A model generated the notes under the pieces. The model saw only the letters and a list, made by a program, of their open reading frames with translations. It was not told where the DNA came from and searched no databases. Shown piece after piece: positions 1 through 8,753 of a DNA stretch of 64,000 bases (position 1 is the stretch's first letter; the number at the start of each line of letters is the position of its first letter). The DNA comes from Deltaproteobacteria bacterium (GTDB lineage Bacteria > Myxococcota > Kuafuiibacteriia > Kuafuiibacteriales > Kuafuiibacteriaceae): assembly GCA_016703535.1 (NCBI GenBank), contig JADJBV010000002.1, positions 1,426,001-1,490,000 on the forward strand, written 5' to 3'. The position numbers and the translations under genes were made by a program.

Positions 1-1239
1 CACGATGCGGCCGCCGTCGAAGGGATAGATCGGCAAGAGGTTGAGCACATTCAGGGCGATCAAGGTGGTGATCACCAGCTCCAGCAGCGGGTGGCGCGGG
101 CCGGGCATCGCCGACAACAACAGGCCGAGCAACAACCCCGGCACCGGGCCGGCCAACAGCACGATCATCTCCTCGGAGGCGGTGGCGTCGTCTTTTTTGC
201 CGGTGGTCGCCGCCCCCAAAAACGGCAGGAAAAAGATGGTGGTGTCCGCGAAGCCACAGGCCCGCATCGCCAAGAAGTGGCCGAGCTCGTGGAACAAGAC
301 CACCAAGAGCAACAACAAGGCGCCGGCCCAACCGCCGGTGATCGACACAAAAGAGATCAAGAAGAGCAGGCCCGTCGCCGCGAACATCCAGCCCAAGAAG
401 TTGCGCGGCGTTTGCCGAGACAAGAGCTTCTTTTGACGACGATAGGCCTCGGCGACCACGGTGATCGGCAACTCCAACAAGGCCTGAGTCCGTTCGGCGT
501 GTTGGTGACGCGCCGATTTGTAGCGGGCCAGGGCGTCACCACTGCGCACGATCTGGGCGGCAAAACGTAGGGCCGGTCCCCACGGCAAGATGTAGTGCCC
601 GGGTTGGGTCTCGCGGATCCGCCTCAAGGTGAGGGCGTTGTCGATGCTGTCCCAGACGAGTTGACCGGTCGCTTCGGTCAGCTCCTCCAGGCTGAGGGGC
701 CGGCCTGGGCCTAGGCCTTCTTCGGTGCAACGTCTTTGGTGGGCCTCCCACTGGGCGCTGAGGTCCAGGGCCAGCGGATCCTGCAGGATCGCTGTCGGGT
801 GAGGCGCGATCACCAGGTGGGCCATCGCGTTGCCGGTCAATACACAACGCCCATCGTCGGTGCGGGTCGCGAACTGGACGGTGAAGGGATCGGAAGGTTC
901 GAGCTCATCCGCCAAGCCCAACAAGGCGGTGGCGCCGGTGGCCTCGTGGAGGAAGGCCAGGCCGTAGTTGGCGGTCTGGGGCTCCTTCCCGACCTCGGCA
1001 CGTTCACTCGTCATCGCCCCCAGGCGGTGAAAGCCGAGGGCCTCCAGCCTTTGGGCGCCCACTTCCAGGGGCTGGCGCAGGTCGGGCGGGATCTCCGCGG
1101 GGTCGATGGTGACCGGCTGGACCCGCCGGATCTCGGTCTTCAGGACCCCCTGGAAGACCAAGAAGAACCGAATGATATGGAGGAGCGCCCAGATCCCCAG
1201 GCCCCACAGGGCCAGCTCCAGGACCGAACTCCACTCCAC
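1..1239 (-). CDS. M50 site-2 protease-like zinc metallopeptidase (C-terminus outside window)
   Basis: Reading leftwards, the frame stays open from about 1239 to the window edge, giving at least 413 residues. A hydrophobic segment lies near the N-terminus (about 1140-1215). A soluble central region of roughly 230 residues follows, then a membrane block containing HELGH (277-291), the zinc-binding HExxH motif of M50 intramembrane metalloproteases, and near the edge the family motif NLLPIYPFDGG (about 13-48), whose Asp is the third metal ligand. M50 enzymes cut transmembrane segments of substrates in the membrane, often anti-sigma factors. The substrate here is unknown. The GTG at 1239 is chosen because it just precedes the first hydrophobic stretch; no clear ribosome binding site decides it. 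The stop codon lies outside the window. Confidence 0.85.
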   Translation of the reverse strand, partial: MEWSSVLELALWGLGIWALLHIIRFFLVFQGVLKTEIRRVQPVTIDPAEIPPDLRQPLEVGAQRLEALGFHRLGAMTSERAEVGKEPQTANYGLAFLHEATGATALLGLADELEPSDPFTVQFATRTDDGRCVLTGNAMAHLVIAPHPTAILQDPLALDLSAQWEAHQRRCTEEGLGPGRPLSLEELTEATGQLVWDSIDNALTLRRIRETQPGHYILPWGPALRFAAQIVRSGDALARYKSARHQHAERTQALLELPITVVAEAYRRQKKLLSRQTPRNFLGWMFAATGLLFLISFVSITGGWAGALLLLLVVLFHELGHFLAMRACGFADTTIFFLPFLGAATTGKKDDATASEEMIVLLAGPVPGLLLGLLLSAMPGPRHPLLELVITTLIALNVLNLLPIYPFDGGRIV

Positions 1240-1287
1240 CCGGGGAGCTTGCCGCGCCCGGGTCGGGCGTGGATACTGAACATCCGT

Positions 1288-3105
1288 ATGGTCCCACGGA
1301 GGCTCGCGGCGGTCCACTTCCCGGCCCTGCCTTTGGAGGTGGTCTTCGAGGATCTGAGCCCCGCCCGGGCGGTGCAGGGCGAGTTGCGAGGCCGACCGAT
1401 CTTGGTGGCGGTGACCGAAGAAGCCCGGCGCCGGGGCGTGCGGCCGGGCATGAGCCCCAGCGAAGCCAAAGCACGGCTGCCGGAGCTGGAGCTCAAGGCC
1501 CGGGATCTGAGCCTGGAGGCCAAGCGGCTCTCTCGGGCGGCGGAGCTTTTGCTCGGTTTTGGTCCCCACGTGGAGTTGGCCTTGCCCGATCTCGCCTACG
1601 TGGAGATCGGCCGGAGCCGGCGGGTGCTGAAGAAGTGGGCCGGCGAGGGCGAAGAAGCCATCGCTTTGGCGATCACCAAGGTGTTGCTCGAGGCCGGTCA
1701 CCGGGTGTCGGTGGTGATCACCCGGGATCCGGACACGGGCCGCACCCTGGCCGAACACCTCTCGCGGCCGGTGGCACCCCCCAAAAAACGCGGCAAAAAG
1801 CAGCCCACCCTGCCGCCGGTGCAGGTGGTGCCGGTGGGTGGAGAGGCCGCGGCCTTGTCGCGTTTGCCGTTGTCGGCGTTGCGCTGGACCGATCTGCGGG
1901 ACGATCCCGAGGGGCGGCTGAAGGAGCGGCTGACCGAAGCGTTGGCCTCGCTCAAGTTGTTGGGCATCGAAGAGATCGGGCGGCTCTCGAGTTTGCCCGA
2001 GGCCCAGCTGGGCAGCCGTTTTGGGGAGGCCGGGGTGTTGCTCGCGGCTCGGGCCCAGGCTCGTTTGGATCGGCCACTCCGCACCTTTACGCCGCCGTCC
2101 CGGATCGTCGAGGAGCTGGATCTCGAGAGTGTGGTCGAAGACCTGGAGCCGATGTTGTTCGTGCTCCGCAGGATCTACGGTCACCTGGAGGCGCGGCTGG
2201 ACGCGCGCAACCTGGCGGCCACCTCCTTGTTGTTGCGGTTTGTGGTGGAGCCCGATCTGTCGCGCAAGATCTCCGCCGACGCGGTGCGGGAGGCGAGCTC
2301 CAAGCTGGTGGTGCCTTTGACCTTGAGTTTGGCCCGGCCCACCCGGAAGGCGGCCACCTTCTTCAACATCACCAAAGAGAAGTTGGGCGGATCCTTGCCG
2401 GGGGCGGTGCGGGCGGTCAGCGTCGAGGCCTTGGGGACCGCGCCGGATCGAGGGGCCCAGCTCGATCTCTTCAACAACCACCAAAAGCAGCTGGAAGAAG
2501 TGGGGGAGTTGGTCGGTCGGCTCCAGGCGGCCCTCGGCGAACACGCGGTGTTTTCTCCGGAGATCTTGGATCGGCACCGGCCCGAAGGCGCGTGGAAGAG
2601 TCGGCCCTTCGATCTGGAGAAGGCCTTGTTGCCGCCCGCCACCAAAAAGCCCGTTCGCTTGAGCGCGGCCTTACCGCCGGCGCCGGAGCCGGCCCCCCGG
2701 AGCCCCAGCCCCTTGCCGGTGGTCGACGGCAGTTTGCAAGTTGCCTTGCCGTTGGCGCCCGAGGCGGTCGAGACCCGGGTCGAGTTGCCGACCACCCATT
2801 GGCCCAAGCCGGCGGCCCCCCGGGTCGACCCTCTGCCGCCGGTGCCACCCCGGCCCCTGGAGCTCCTCGAACAACCCGAGTCGGCCACCTTGTTGGCCCC
2901 GACCGGCCTGGATGAAGGGGTCCTGTTGTGGCGAGGCCAACGCCTGCCCTTGGTGAACCTCTTTGCCCGGGAGCGGCTGGAGGCCGAGTGGTGGACCGAA
3001 GCCCCGGTGGAGCGGGAGTACACCATCGCCGAAACCGCCGATGGCCGTCGGTTGTGGTTGTACTTTGGATCTGAAGGGGCCTTCGTCCACGGCGTCTTCG
3101 ATTGA
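1288..3105 (+). CDS. ImuB-like Y-family DNA polymerase homologue (probably catalytically inactive)
   Basis: 605 residues. The fold order is that of Y-family polymerases: an N-terminal palm with LAAVHFPALPLEVVF, then fingers and a little-finger-like region, followed by a Pro-rich linker (about 450-540) and a C-terminal block with REYTIAETADGRRLWLYF that resembles the C-terminal domain of ImuB proteins. The first metal-binding Asp of active Y polymerases is missing at the HFPAL segment, and the SIDEAYLD motif is changed to LPDLAYVE (about 98-106), losing its Glu. This is expected of ImuB, a non-catalytic adaptor that joins ImuA and DnaE2 in SOS mutagenesis. Neither imuA nor dnaE2 lies beside it. 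The frame is open further upstream, but that part is antisense to the M50 gene; ATG at 1288 fits the conserved start of the palm. Confidence 0.8.
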   Translation: MVPRRLAAVHFPALPLEVVFEDLSPARAVQGELRGRPILVAVTEEARRRGVRPGMSPSEAKARLPELELKARDLSLEAKRLSRAAELLLGFGPHVELALPDLAYVEIGRSRRVLKKWAGEGEEAIALAITKVLLEAGHRVSVVITRDPDTGRTLAEHLSRPVAPPKKRGKKQPTLPPVQVVPVGGEAAALSRLPLSALRWTDLRDDPEGRLKERLTEALASLKLLGIEEIGRLSSLPEAQLGSRFGEAGVLLAARAQARLDRPLRTFTPPSRIVEELDLESVVEDLEPMLFVLRRIYGHLEARLDARNLAATSLLLRFVVEPDLSRKISADAVREASSKLVVPLTLSLARPTRKAATFFNITKEKLGGSLPGAVRAVSVEALGTAPDRGAQLDLFNNHQKQLEEVGELVGRLQAALGEHAVFSPEILDRHRPEGAWKSRPFDLEKALLPPATKKPVRLSAALPPAPEPAPRSPSPLPVVDGSLQVALPLAPEAVETRVELPTTHWPKPAAPRVDPLPPVPPRPLELLEQPESATLLAPTGLDEGVLLWRGQRLPLVNLFARERLEAEWWTEAPVEREYTIAETADGRRLWLYFGSEGAFVHGVFD

Positions 3106-3260
3106 GGGCCCTCCGGGCGTGATCCGGCTCGCTCCCACCCTGGCGGGATCGGGAAAAATAGGCCGAAAACTTGTGGGATCCGCCGATCTGGCGTACACCC
3201 GGACGGCGCCCGATCCAGCCAACGGAAGTTCGGGGCAGAGAAGGGACGTTCGATCCACTG

Positions 3261-3641
3261 ATGAGCAAGCGCCTCGTCGATCGCAAGGCTGTCATTCCTT
3301 TGGTCAGCACCATCCCCGTGATGGCCTGCGCCTTCGCCTTCTCTTTGGGACCGGCCCCCGAAAAGCGGGTGCTCAACTTCTACGCCGAAGCGCCCGCTCA
3401 GGTGGCGGAGCTCGAGCCCTACCGCAACAAGGTGGTTCCGTTCTTGTTGGCCGACCTACCCAACAAGGGCCTGGCCCATCGCCTCGAGGTCATCCGCTTC
3501 GTCGGCCAAGGTTACCACCCCGAGGCCGTGCCGCTCCTGGGCCGCATCGCCACCGACGGCACCGAAGCCGCCGAGATCCGACAAGAGGCCAAGACCGCCG
3601 TCGAACACCTGATCGACGCCGGCGCCCGGGCCGGCCTCTGA
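3261..3641 (+). CDS. Small membrane-anchored HEAT-repeat-like hypothetical protein
   Basis: 126 residues. A hydrophobic segment (VIPLVSTIPVMACAFAFSL, about 11-29) could be a signal anchor. The remainder is alpha-helical with a pattern such as EVIRFVGQGYHPEAVPLLGRIA that resembles one or two HEAT/PBS-lyase-like repeats, which usually mediate protein contacts. ATG at 3261 is preferred over upstream starts because it directly precedes the anchor. It lies 155 bp downstream of the imuB-like gene and 9 bp before the next CDS, so it may be cotranscribed. No specific function can be assigned. Confidence 0.6.
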   Translation: MSKRLVDRKAVIPLVSTIPVMACAFAFSLGPAPEKRVLNFYAEAPAQVAELEPYRNKVVPFLLADLPNKGLAHRLEVIRFVGQGYHPEAVPLLGRIATDGTEAAEIRQEAKTAVEHLIDAGARAGL

Positions 3642-3650
3642 ACCCGCGTC

Positions 3651-4100
3651 GTGGCCACCAAAAAGACGTCGTCGTCGAAGCGGGCTGCCCCCCCAAAGCC
3701 CCGCCCCAAAACCAAGCCCGCTCCTGATCCCGGCGCCACCGTCGGTGACTTCCTTCGCACCCTCGAGCACCCCCGGAAGGTCGAGGCGAAGGTGCTAAGA
3801 GACCTGATCCTCGGCGTGAATCCGCGGATCGGTGAAGAGATCAAGTGGAACGCCCCCAGCTTCCACCTCGACCAACAACACTTCGCCACCTACCACCTCC
3901 GCACCTCCGACCTGCAACTCATCTTGCACCGCGGCGCCAAAGCCAGCGGCAAGAAGCGGCCTCAGATCCGAGATCCCAAGGGGCGACTGGAGTGGTTGGG
4001 TGAAGAACGCGCTCGCCTGCGAGTGACCAGCGCCGAGGATATCGAAGAGCACCAGGGTGCACTGCAAGTTATCCTGCGCGACTGGATCGCCGGCCTCTGA
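3651..4100 (+). CDS. DUF1801 (YdhG-like) domain protein
   Basis: 149 residues, GTG start. A Lys/Pro/Ala-rich N-terminal tail (about 1-28) precedes a domain containing RDLILGVNPRIGEEIKWNAP and FATYHLRTSDLQLILHRG. The 'EEIKWNAPSF' segment followed by the 'LQLILHRG' strand is the usual pattern of the small DUF1801 family, related in fold to the YdhG/frataxin-like group. The family has no firm biochemical role. It sits 9 bp after the preceding small gene in the same direction. The basic tail may simply be a disordered extension. Confidence 0.75.
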   Translation: MATKKTSSSKRAAPPKPRPKTKPAPDPGATVGDFLRTLEHPRKVEAKVLRDLILGVNPRIGEEIKWNAPSFHLDQQHFATYHLRTSDLQLILHRGAKASGKKRPQIRDPKGRLEWLGEERARLRVTSAEDIEEHQGALQVILRDWIAGL

Positions 4101-4158
4101 CCTAACTCAAGGCGGCACACCAACTCCCACCTCTCGGTCTTTCGGCGAGGCCCAAGCC

Positions 4159-4581
4159 GTGGCAGTTCTGAACTCCATGTTGCCCCTCGATCCACTGATC
4201 GGGCTCCTCCAGAAGGTGATCCTCCTGATGATCCTACTGGTCGCTTGGCGCCTAAAGCCCAGATCCAGTGACGAGCCGCTTTGGCCACGGTTCGAGTGGC
4301 GTTTGGCCTTCGGGAGCCAACAGGTGAAGCGACCGCTTGGGTTCTTCTTCCTCCTTTCGCTGCTGGCCCTCTCGGGTTGGCTCGACACCTCGAGCCAGAT
4401 TGGCCCGCTTCTCACCTTGAACTCAGCGTTGGGTGGCGTCGACCTGACCGAGGTCTTGGAGTGCCGGGCCGCCAGTGCTGGAGGGGCACCGCCCACGTGT
4501 CCCTACGGGGGAAATTTCAAGCTCCACGAAGGATCGGTCTGGGTCTGCGACAAACACGGGCCTGCCAGGACGACGCCGTGA
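4159..4581 (+). CDS. Small two-helix membrane protein with C-terminal Cys-rich motif
   Basis: 140 residues from GTG 4159 (134 if ATG 4177 is used). Two hydrophobic helices are visible (LIGLLQKVILLMILLVAW and RPLGFFFLLSLLALSGWL). The C-terminal part has C-x(n)-CPYGGNF...VWVCDKHG, a pattern also seen at the ends of some type IV pilin-like and secreted proteins, where two Cys can pair or bind metal. The stop codon overlaps the GTG of the next gene (GTGA at 4578-4581), so the two are translationally coupled and probably act together. No function is recognised. Confidence 0.6.
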   Translation: MAVLNSMLPLDPLIGLLQKVILLMILLVAWRLKPRSSDEPLWPRFEWRLAFGSQQVKRPLGFFFLLSLLALSGWLDTSSQIGPLLTLNSALGGVDLTEVLECRAASAGGAPPTCPYGGNFKLHEGSVWVCDKHGPARTTP

Positions 4582-6845
4582 CCCCTCCGACTCGCCATGT
4601 ACCGCTGAAGGTCAGCCGAGAGTTGGCCATCGCCGCTCGTCGACGACATCGGCCGGTCCCCGATCTGGAGCAACCTCAGCTCCTCTGGGTGCCCTTCGAG
4701 CCCACGTCCCTACGGCCTGCTCTCGACCCAGTCGACCCGTTGAGCACCCTGCGGCCCGTACCCTTCGAAGAGTGGGTCGATGGTCCCCCGAGTTCGCCCC
4801 CGGAGGCCAATTGGCTCGAGTCGGTCACGACCGAGGCCGTGTACGCGCCATTTTGGTCCTTCCGCGGGAAGAAGGGCGGTCAGCTCCTTCTCGATGGTCG
4901 GGATGGGCAACCGGTCTGGTCGACCCTCAAGGCGGACCACCACGCGACGCTTCTTCGCTTGCTCCTCCTGCTCAGCGTCGCCTTCTGTGTAGGTGGCATA
5001 ACCTTGGCGTTGCCGAGGGCTTTGACCCGACCCTTGAATGAGGCGCTCCGTACCTTCCCGCGAGCTCAGGTGTTGGTGTCGATGACCTTCATTGGTCTGA
5101 TCGCACTGTGGACGAGCCGTCAGTTCCTAGCCGTGGTGGTCCCGGCTTTGGAGAGTGGCGTCGTCGACTTGGTCACCCACCGGATCCCGCGGACCGAAGC
5201 CAAGGAGGTGCGGCGGCTCCTCTTCACGCCGGCGTGGATCCTGGGATCGATAGCGATCCTCACGTTGGTGAACCTGGCGTTGGCCGGCCGCATCAGCTTG
5301 GTCCAATGGACGGGGTTATTGGTCGTGTTGGGGGCTCTGGCCCTGAACCTCCGCATCGCCGGTCAGGCACCAGAGCAAGTTACCCGACCGGACGACCCTA
5401 TTCCAAAGGACAGCGAGTGGGGCCGACGTCTCGCCTTCGTCCGGATCCTCGGCGTCTCGGTCGTCGTTGCGGTGGCGACGGCGGAGTTGGTCGCCGAGCT
5501 GAGACCCCAGGTTCGGTCGATCTCTCCTTGGCTTGCCGCGCTAGAACTCAACGGGCTGGAGGGGCTGGCGATCAGCTTGGCCACGGTGTTCAGCATTCTC
5601 CTGAGCCCTTTGCCAACCTCCATGAAGGGGCCCATGACCGCATCGGCGGCGGTCCCGATCCTGCTGACCCCGACCTTCGGTCCGCTGATCGCCTCCATCG
5701 GGCAGTTTCTGGCGGTCACCTTTACTCAACGGTGGATTGAACGTCGGGCTGGCGCCCAACCCACTCTCGAGGAGAGCGCGTTGGCCGGCCTGCGCATCGA
5801 GGCATTGGGGCTGGTGGGCGGAATGGGGGGGAGCATCAGCGGGACCGCACTCATGGGGTCCATCGGTTGGGCCTTGGGCGACACCATGGGTGAGCTGCTG
5901 GGCGTGGGCTTGGCGATCACCTTGGGACGCTCCGCCCTTGGGGCGCCAGCTTCAGTACCCGCGAGGACGCCGACTCCGCTGCCGAAGGTTGCGCCCGGCG
6001 AAGTTCCGCCCTCCACGTCCGAGCCATCGACGGTCGAGCTGGCGTGGCAGAAGGTGAAGTCACCGACTCCGGCTCGAGAGGCTGCAACACCGCTCCCCTT
6101 CCCTCCGGTGCCGAAGGCTCTGTGGTCGGAGCCGTCGACAGAGACGGGAATCAAGACCTTCAAGACCATCCTGCGGATCGTGGTTTGGGGAGGGGGCCTC
6201 CTCGTCGCCGCCTCTTTGCTGAAGCTCAACGCACAACTGGAGGCGCTGGAGTCACCTCGAGTGGACCCTAGGCAGGCGGTGTTCGGAAGTCACGATGTCC
6301 ACTTGTCGTGCGGTCCGGGGTTGAAGCTCGGAGGTTTGGTCCTTCAAGATCAAAGCTTCTTGTTTCCGACCGATGCGCGGTGCGCTTCGAACCAGCGGTG
6401 GTCAATCTGGGAGCCGTCTCGGGCGCTGGACCTACGACCGGAGCGGGTGTTGGCCCCACGCGGAGGGTTTGTGCAGGTCACCGTCGATCCGCGCTTCCGT
6501 TACACTGGCTTGCCGCTCGGAGATTTCACGAAGGTCAATGGATCGACGAAGGCCCGGGTGTCGCGGAGGCGTGAGAGCCCCACCCTCAAGGTGGCAGAGT
6601 GGTTGGGACTCAGCGACGACGAGATCTCCGCACAACGACTTTACTCAGTGCCCGCACCTTTGGGGATCCATCTGCTCCCGGGCACACCCCTGGCCACGGA
6701 CAAAGTCATCGGGATCTTCGTGGCCGGCGCGGAGGAGGGCACCTTTTTGTTCCGCCCCATCAATTACCTCTACGACGAGGGGATCCTCACGCCCCCACCG
6801 GACCTCGACGTTGAGGCTTGGAACAAGTTCAAGTCGGAGCAATAG
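4578..6845 (+). CDS. Large polytopic membrane protein of unknown function
   Basis: 755 residues, GTG start overlapping the stop of the upstream small membrane protein. A soluble N-terminal part (about 1-120) includes an EAVYAPFWSFRGKKGG segment, of a kind seen in proteins that handle membrane-bound cytosolic domains. It is followed by about eight hydrophobic helices, several Gly-rich (GLVGGMGGSISGTALMGSIGW). A Pro-rich linker (about 455-510) leads to one more helix (ILRIVVWGGGLLVAASLLKL) and an extracytoplasmic C-terminal domain of roughly 200 residues. The Gly-rich helices and an LPTSMKGPMTA segment suggest a channel or transporter-like core, but no family is recognised. Confidence 0.6.
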   Translation: MTPPTRHVPLKVSRELAIAARRRHRPVPDLEQPQLLWVPFEPTSLRPALDPVDPLSTLRPVPFEEWVDGPPSSPPEANWLESVTTEAVYAPFWSFRGKKGGQLLLDGRDGQPVWSTLKADHHATLLRLLLLLSVAFCVGGITLALPRALTRPLNEALRTFPRAQVLVSMTFIGLIALWTSRQFLAVVVPALESGVVDLVTHRIPRTEAKEVRRLLFTPAWILGSIAILTLVNLALAGRISLVQWTGLLVVLGALALNLRIAGQAPEQVTRPDDPIPKDSEWGRRLAFVRILGVSVVVAVATAELVAELRPQVRSISPWLAALELNGLEGLAISLATVFSILLSPLPTSMKGPMTASAAVPILLTPTFGPLIASIGQFLAVTFTQRWIERRAGAQPTLEESALAGLRIEALGLVGGMGGSISGTALMGSIGWALGDTMGELLGVGLAITLGRSALGAPASVPARTPTPLPKVAPGEVPPSTSEPSTVELAWQKVKSPTPAREAATPLPFPPVPKALWSEPSTETGIKTFKTILRIVVWGGGLLVAASLLKLNAQLEALESPRVDPRQAVFGSHDVHLSCGPGLKLGGLVLQDQSFLFPTDARCASNQRWSIWEPSRALDLRPERVLAPRGGFVQVTVDPRFRYTGLPLGDFTKVNGSTKARVSRRRESPTLKVAEWLGLSDDEISAQRLYSVPAPLGIHLLPGTPLATDKVIGIFVAGAEEGTFLFRPINYLYDEGILTPPPDLDVEAWNKFKSEQ

Positions 6846-6862
6846 CACCCCGCGTGAGCACC

Positions 6863-7918
6863 TCAGACCGCGATCGGGGTCTGGTGCCAGTGGGCGGGGC
6901 GCACCCACCACCCCAGGGCCGCACCGGCGATGAAGCCGCCGATGTGGGCCCACCAGGCCACGCCTTGGCCGCCCAGCGCCGCCATCAGCACCTGGAACCC
7001 AAGCCAGAAGCCGAGATACCAGATCACGCCGATCCGGAAGCGGACGAAGAACAACACGATCCACAACTTCACTTTGGGGAAGAGCACCACATAGGCGCCC
7101 ATCAGGCCGGCGATGGCGCCGGAGGCTCCTACCAAGGGTACCGTGGAGTCGAGGTTGAAGAGGATGTGTCCGAGGCCGCCCAAGAGCAGAGCGGCCAGGT
7201 AGATCAATAGGAACTTGGAGGTGCCGAGGACGTCCTCGACGTTGTCGCCGAACACCCAGAGAAAGTAGAGGTTGCCGAGCAAGTGGGAGGGTGAGCCGTG
7301 AAGGAAGCCGTAGGTGAGGAGGGTCCACGGGCGCTGGCCCTGGAGGAGATCTGCGGGCACCGCCATTCCATAAATTTCCCACTCGCCGGGCATCCTGATG
7401 TTCAGGACGATCTCGAACAGGTAAAGCGCTGCCAACGTCACCAACAACGCGTAGACGGTGCGCGGCGTTCGCTTGACCGGGTTCCAGACCTCGGCGGGAA
7501 AGCCGGTGAACAGCTGGAAGAGGTAGTGTTTGACGCCGGGCCGAAGGGTCCCGGATTCCTTGTCTTGGGCGTGTTTTTGGGCCTCGGCCACCAAGGCCCG
7601 GACCTTGCCCCCCTCGTCTCGATCCAAGTAGAGGCCGCCGCACTGGGCGCATAGGTCGAGCTCGATGTTCTTGTCTTCATGTTGGAGGTCATGGGCGATC
7701 ATCGCGCCGTGGCCTCGGGGACAAGCCCGCTGGGTGGGCCCTCGTGCCACCACGAAGTGCTCCTTGGCCCAGTTGCGAGGGTCGACGGTCCCTTCGGTCA
7801 ACACCGCGGACTCACCGCGGTCGAGGAAGGTGCCTTGGCACCGTTCGCACTGATCGAGCTCGACGCCAGCGTGTTGATAGATGGTCATCGGCCAGGTGCA
7901 GCCAGGGCAAGTGGTCAC
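6863..7918 (-). CDS. Rhomboid intramembrane serine protease with N-terminal zinc ribbons
   Basis: 351 residues, GTG start. The N-terminus carries two zf-TFIIB-type zinc ribbons: CPGC...CERC followed by GTFLDRGE, and CPRGHG...CAQCGGLYLDRDE (about residues 4-90). After a linker come six hydrophobic helices. The catalytic Ser sits in VGASGAIAGLMG (GxSG motif) and the catalytic His in WWAHIGGFIAGA, the normal rhomboid dyad, so the enzyme should be active. Rhomboids cleave membrane helices near their ends. The duplicated zinc ribbons on the cytoplasmic side may recruit substrate or nucleic acid (inference). Convergent with the large membrane-protein gene, only 17 bp apart. Confidence 0.85.
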   Translation of the reverse strand: MTTCPGCTWPMTIYQHAGVELDQCERCQGTFLDRGESAVLTEGTVDPRNWAKEHFVVARGPTQRACPRGHGAMIAHDLQHEDKNIELDLCAQCGGLYLDRDEGGKVRALVAEAQKHAQDKESGTLRPGVKHYLFQLFTGFPAEVWNPVKRTPRTVYALLVTLAALYLFEIVLNIRMPGEWEIYGMAVPADLLQGQRPWTLLTYGFLHGSPSHLLGNLYFLWVFGDNVEDVLGTSKFLLIYLAALLLGGLGHILFNLDSTVPLVGASGAIAGLMGAYVVLFPKVKLWIVLFFVRFRIGVIWYLGFWLGFQVLMAALGGQGVAWWAHIGGFIAGAALGWWVRPAHWHQTPIAV

Positions 7919-7966
7919 GGCGGGGGATGGTGCCAGCGACCGGTCGCGGAGCCAAGATCACTCGGG

Positions 7967-8323
7967 TCACTCAGGGAGAAACAGCGTCGTGCACTCGACC
8001 GCCTTCAGCGAGCGCATCGAGCAAGCGCCCGCGTGAGCGACCGGCTCCTGCGTCTTGTCCGGCAAAGGGATCGCGGCGTACGCGTCGGCGCAGGTCTGCA
8101 ACACCGCCTCGTCTCGCGGCGGGTCCAAGGACTCGCACTTGAAGCTGCACGGGGACGTGGCGTCGCAGGACTGATCCGTGCTGCAAAAGGCGCTCTCCAA
8201 CTGCCGACAGGCGGCGCTGTCTTCGGCCGAACTCCCGCAGCCGATCGCCCCCAAGCAGGAGAACGCGCCGACGAAGATCAAGCGCACGACGATAGGAGTG
8301 GCCGAGGTGACTGCGAGTTTCAT
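7967..8323 (-). CDS. Small Cys-rich lipoprotein
   Basis: About 118 residues from the ATG at 8323. The N-terminus MKLAVTSATPIVVRL... ends in a lipobox (LGAIGC), predicting signal peptidase II cleavage and lipid attachment. The mature part has eight or more Cys (CRQLESAFC, CDATSPCSFKC, CADAY, CSMRS, CTTLF), which suggests a disulfide-stapled extracytoplasmic domain. A longer frame begins ten codons upstream; the shorter start fits a normal signal peptide. Family unknown; proteins of this style are common in Myxococcota. Confidence 0.6.
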   Translation of the reverse strand: MKLAVTSATPIVVRLIFVGAFSCLGAIGCGSSAEDSAACRQLESAFCSTDQSCDATSPCSFKCESLDPPRDEAVLQTCADAYAAIPLPDKTQEPVAHAGACSMRSLKAVECTTLFLPE

Positions 8324-8753
8324 GGCCGGTCGAGTCCCACGCGCCAGCGCCAATGGTCAAAGGGCGTCGCGTTTGTGACGGCTCCCACTGAACGGAGCCC
8401 GCAACCGGGCCCGGATCGAAGTCGGTCGGTCGGGCGTGGCCAAAGCCCGGGTGACCTCCAGCTCTTCTTCAACGGTCTGGCGTTGGCTCGCGCTCAGATG
8501 CTCCTGGTCGATGGAGTGGCCCAGGACCACGACGTCTCGCCCGGATGCCTCCCTCTACGGTCCGCCCCAGCGTGGCATCGAGCACCCAAACGGAAGCCAA
8601 TGACCTGTTGCTCACGAGATTCGCCCGCGCACAGGACGTCGTCATTCATGGCTAAAATTGCCGTTGCTCAGCCCGCGGCCGCGGGGCGGCCCGTGCCGGG
8701 CGGAGCGGCCCGACACCGCCGTGTCCAGGCGCGTTGAGCTGAGCATCCAGCGG
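8324..8753. other. Intergenic stretch with one weak small ORF
   Basis: No convincing gene. On the minus strand a 57-codon frame runs from GTG at 8530 to a stop at 8357. It has a fairly protein-like stretch (IDQEHLSASQRQTVEEELEV) and a purine-rich AGGGAGG upstream, so it could be a small gene or the tail of a decayed one. Nothing else is seen. Confidence 0.3.

Noticed and set aside
736..1287. Upstream extension of the imuB-like reading frame
   Set aside because: It is antisense to the well-supported M50 protease gene and carries none of the family features; the palm domain starts at 1288.
7679..8737. Long plus-strand frame over the rhomboid and lipoprotein genes
   Set aside because: Low-complexity Arg/Gly translation, antisense to two genes with clear signatures.
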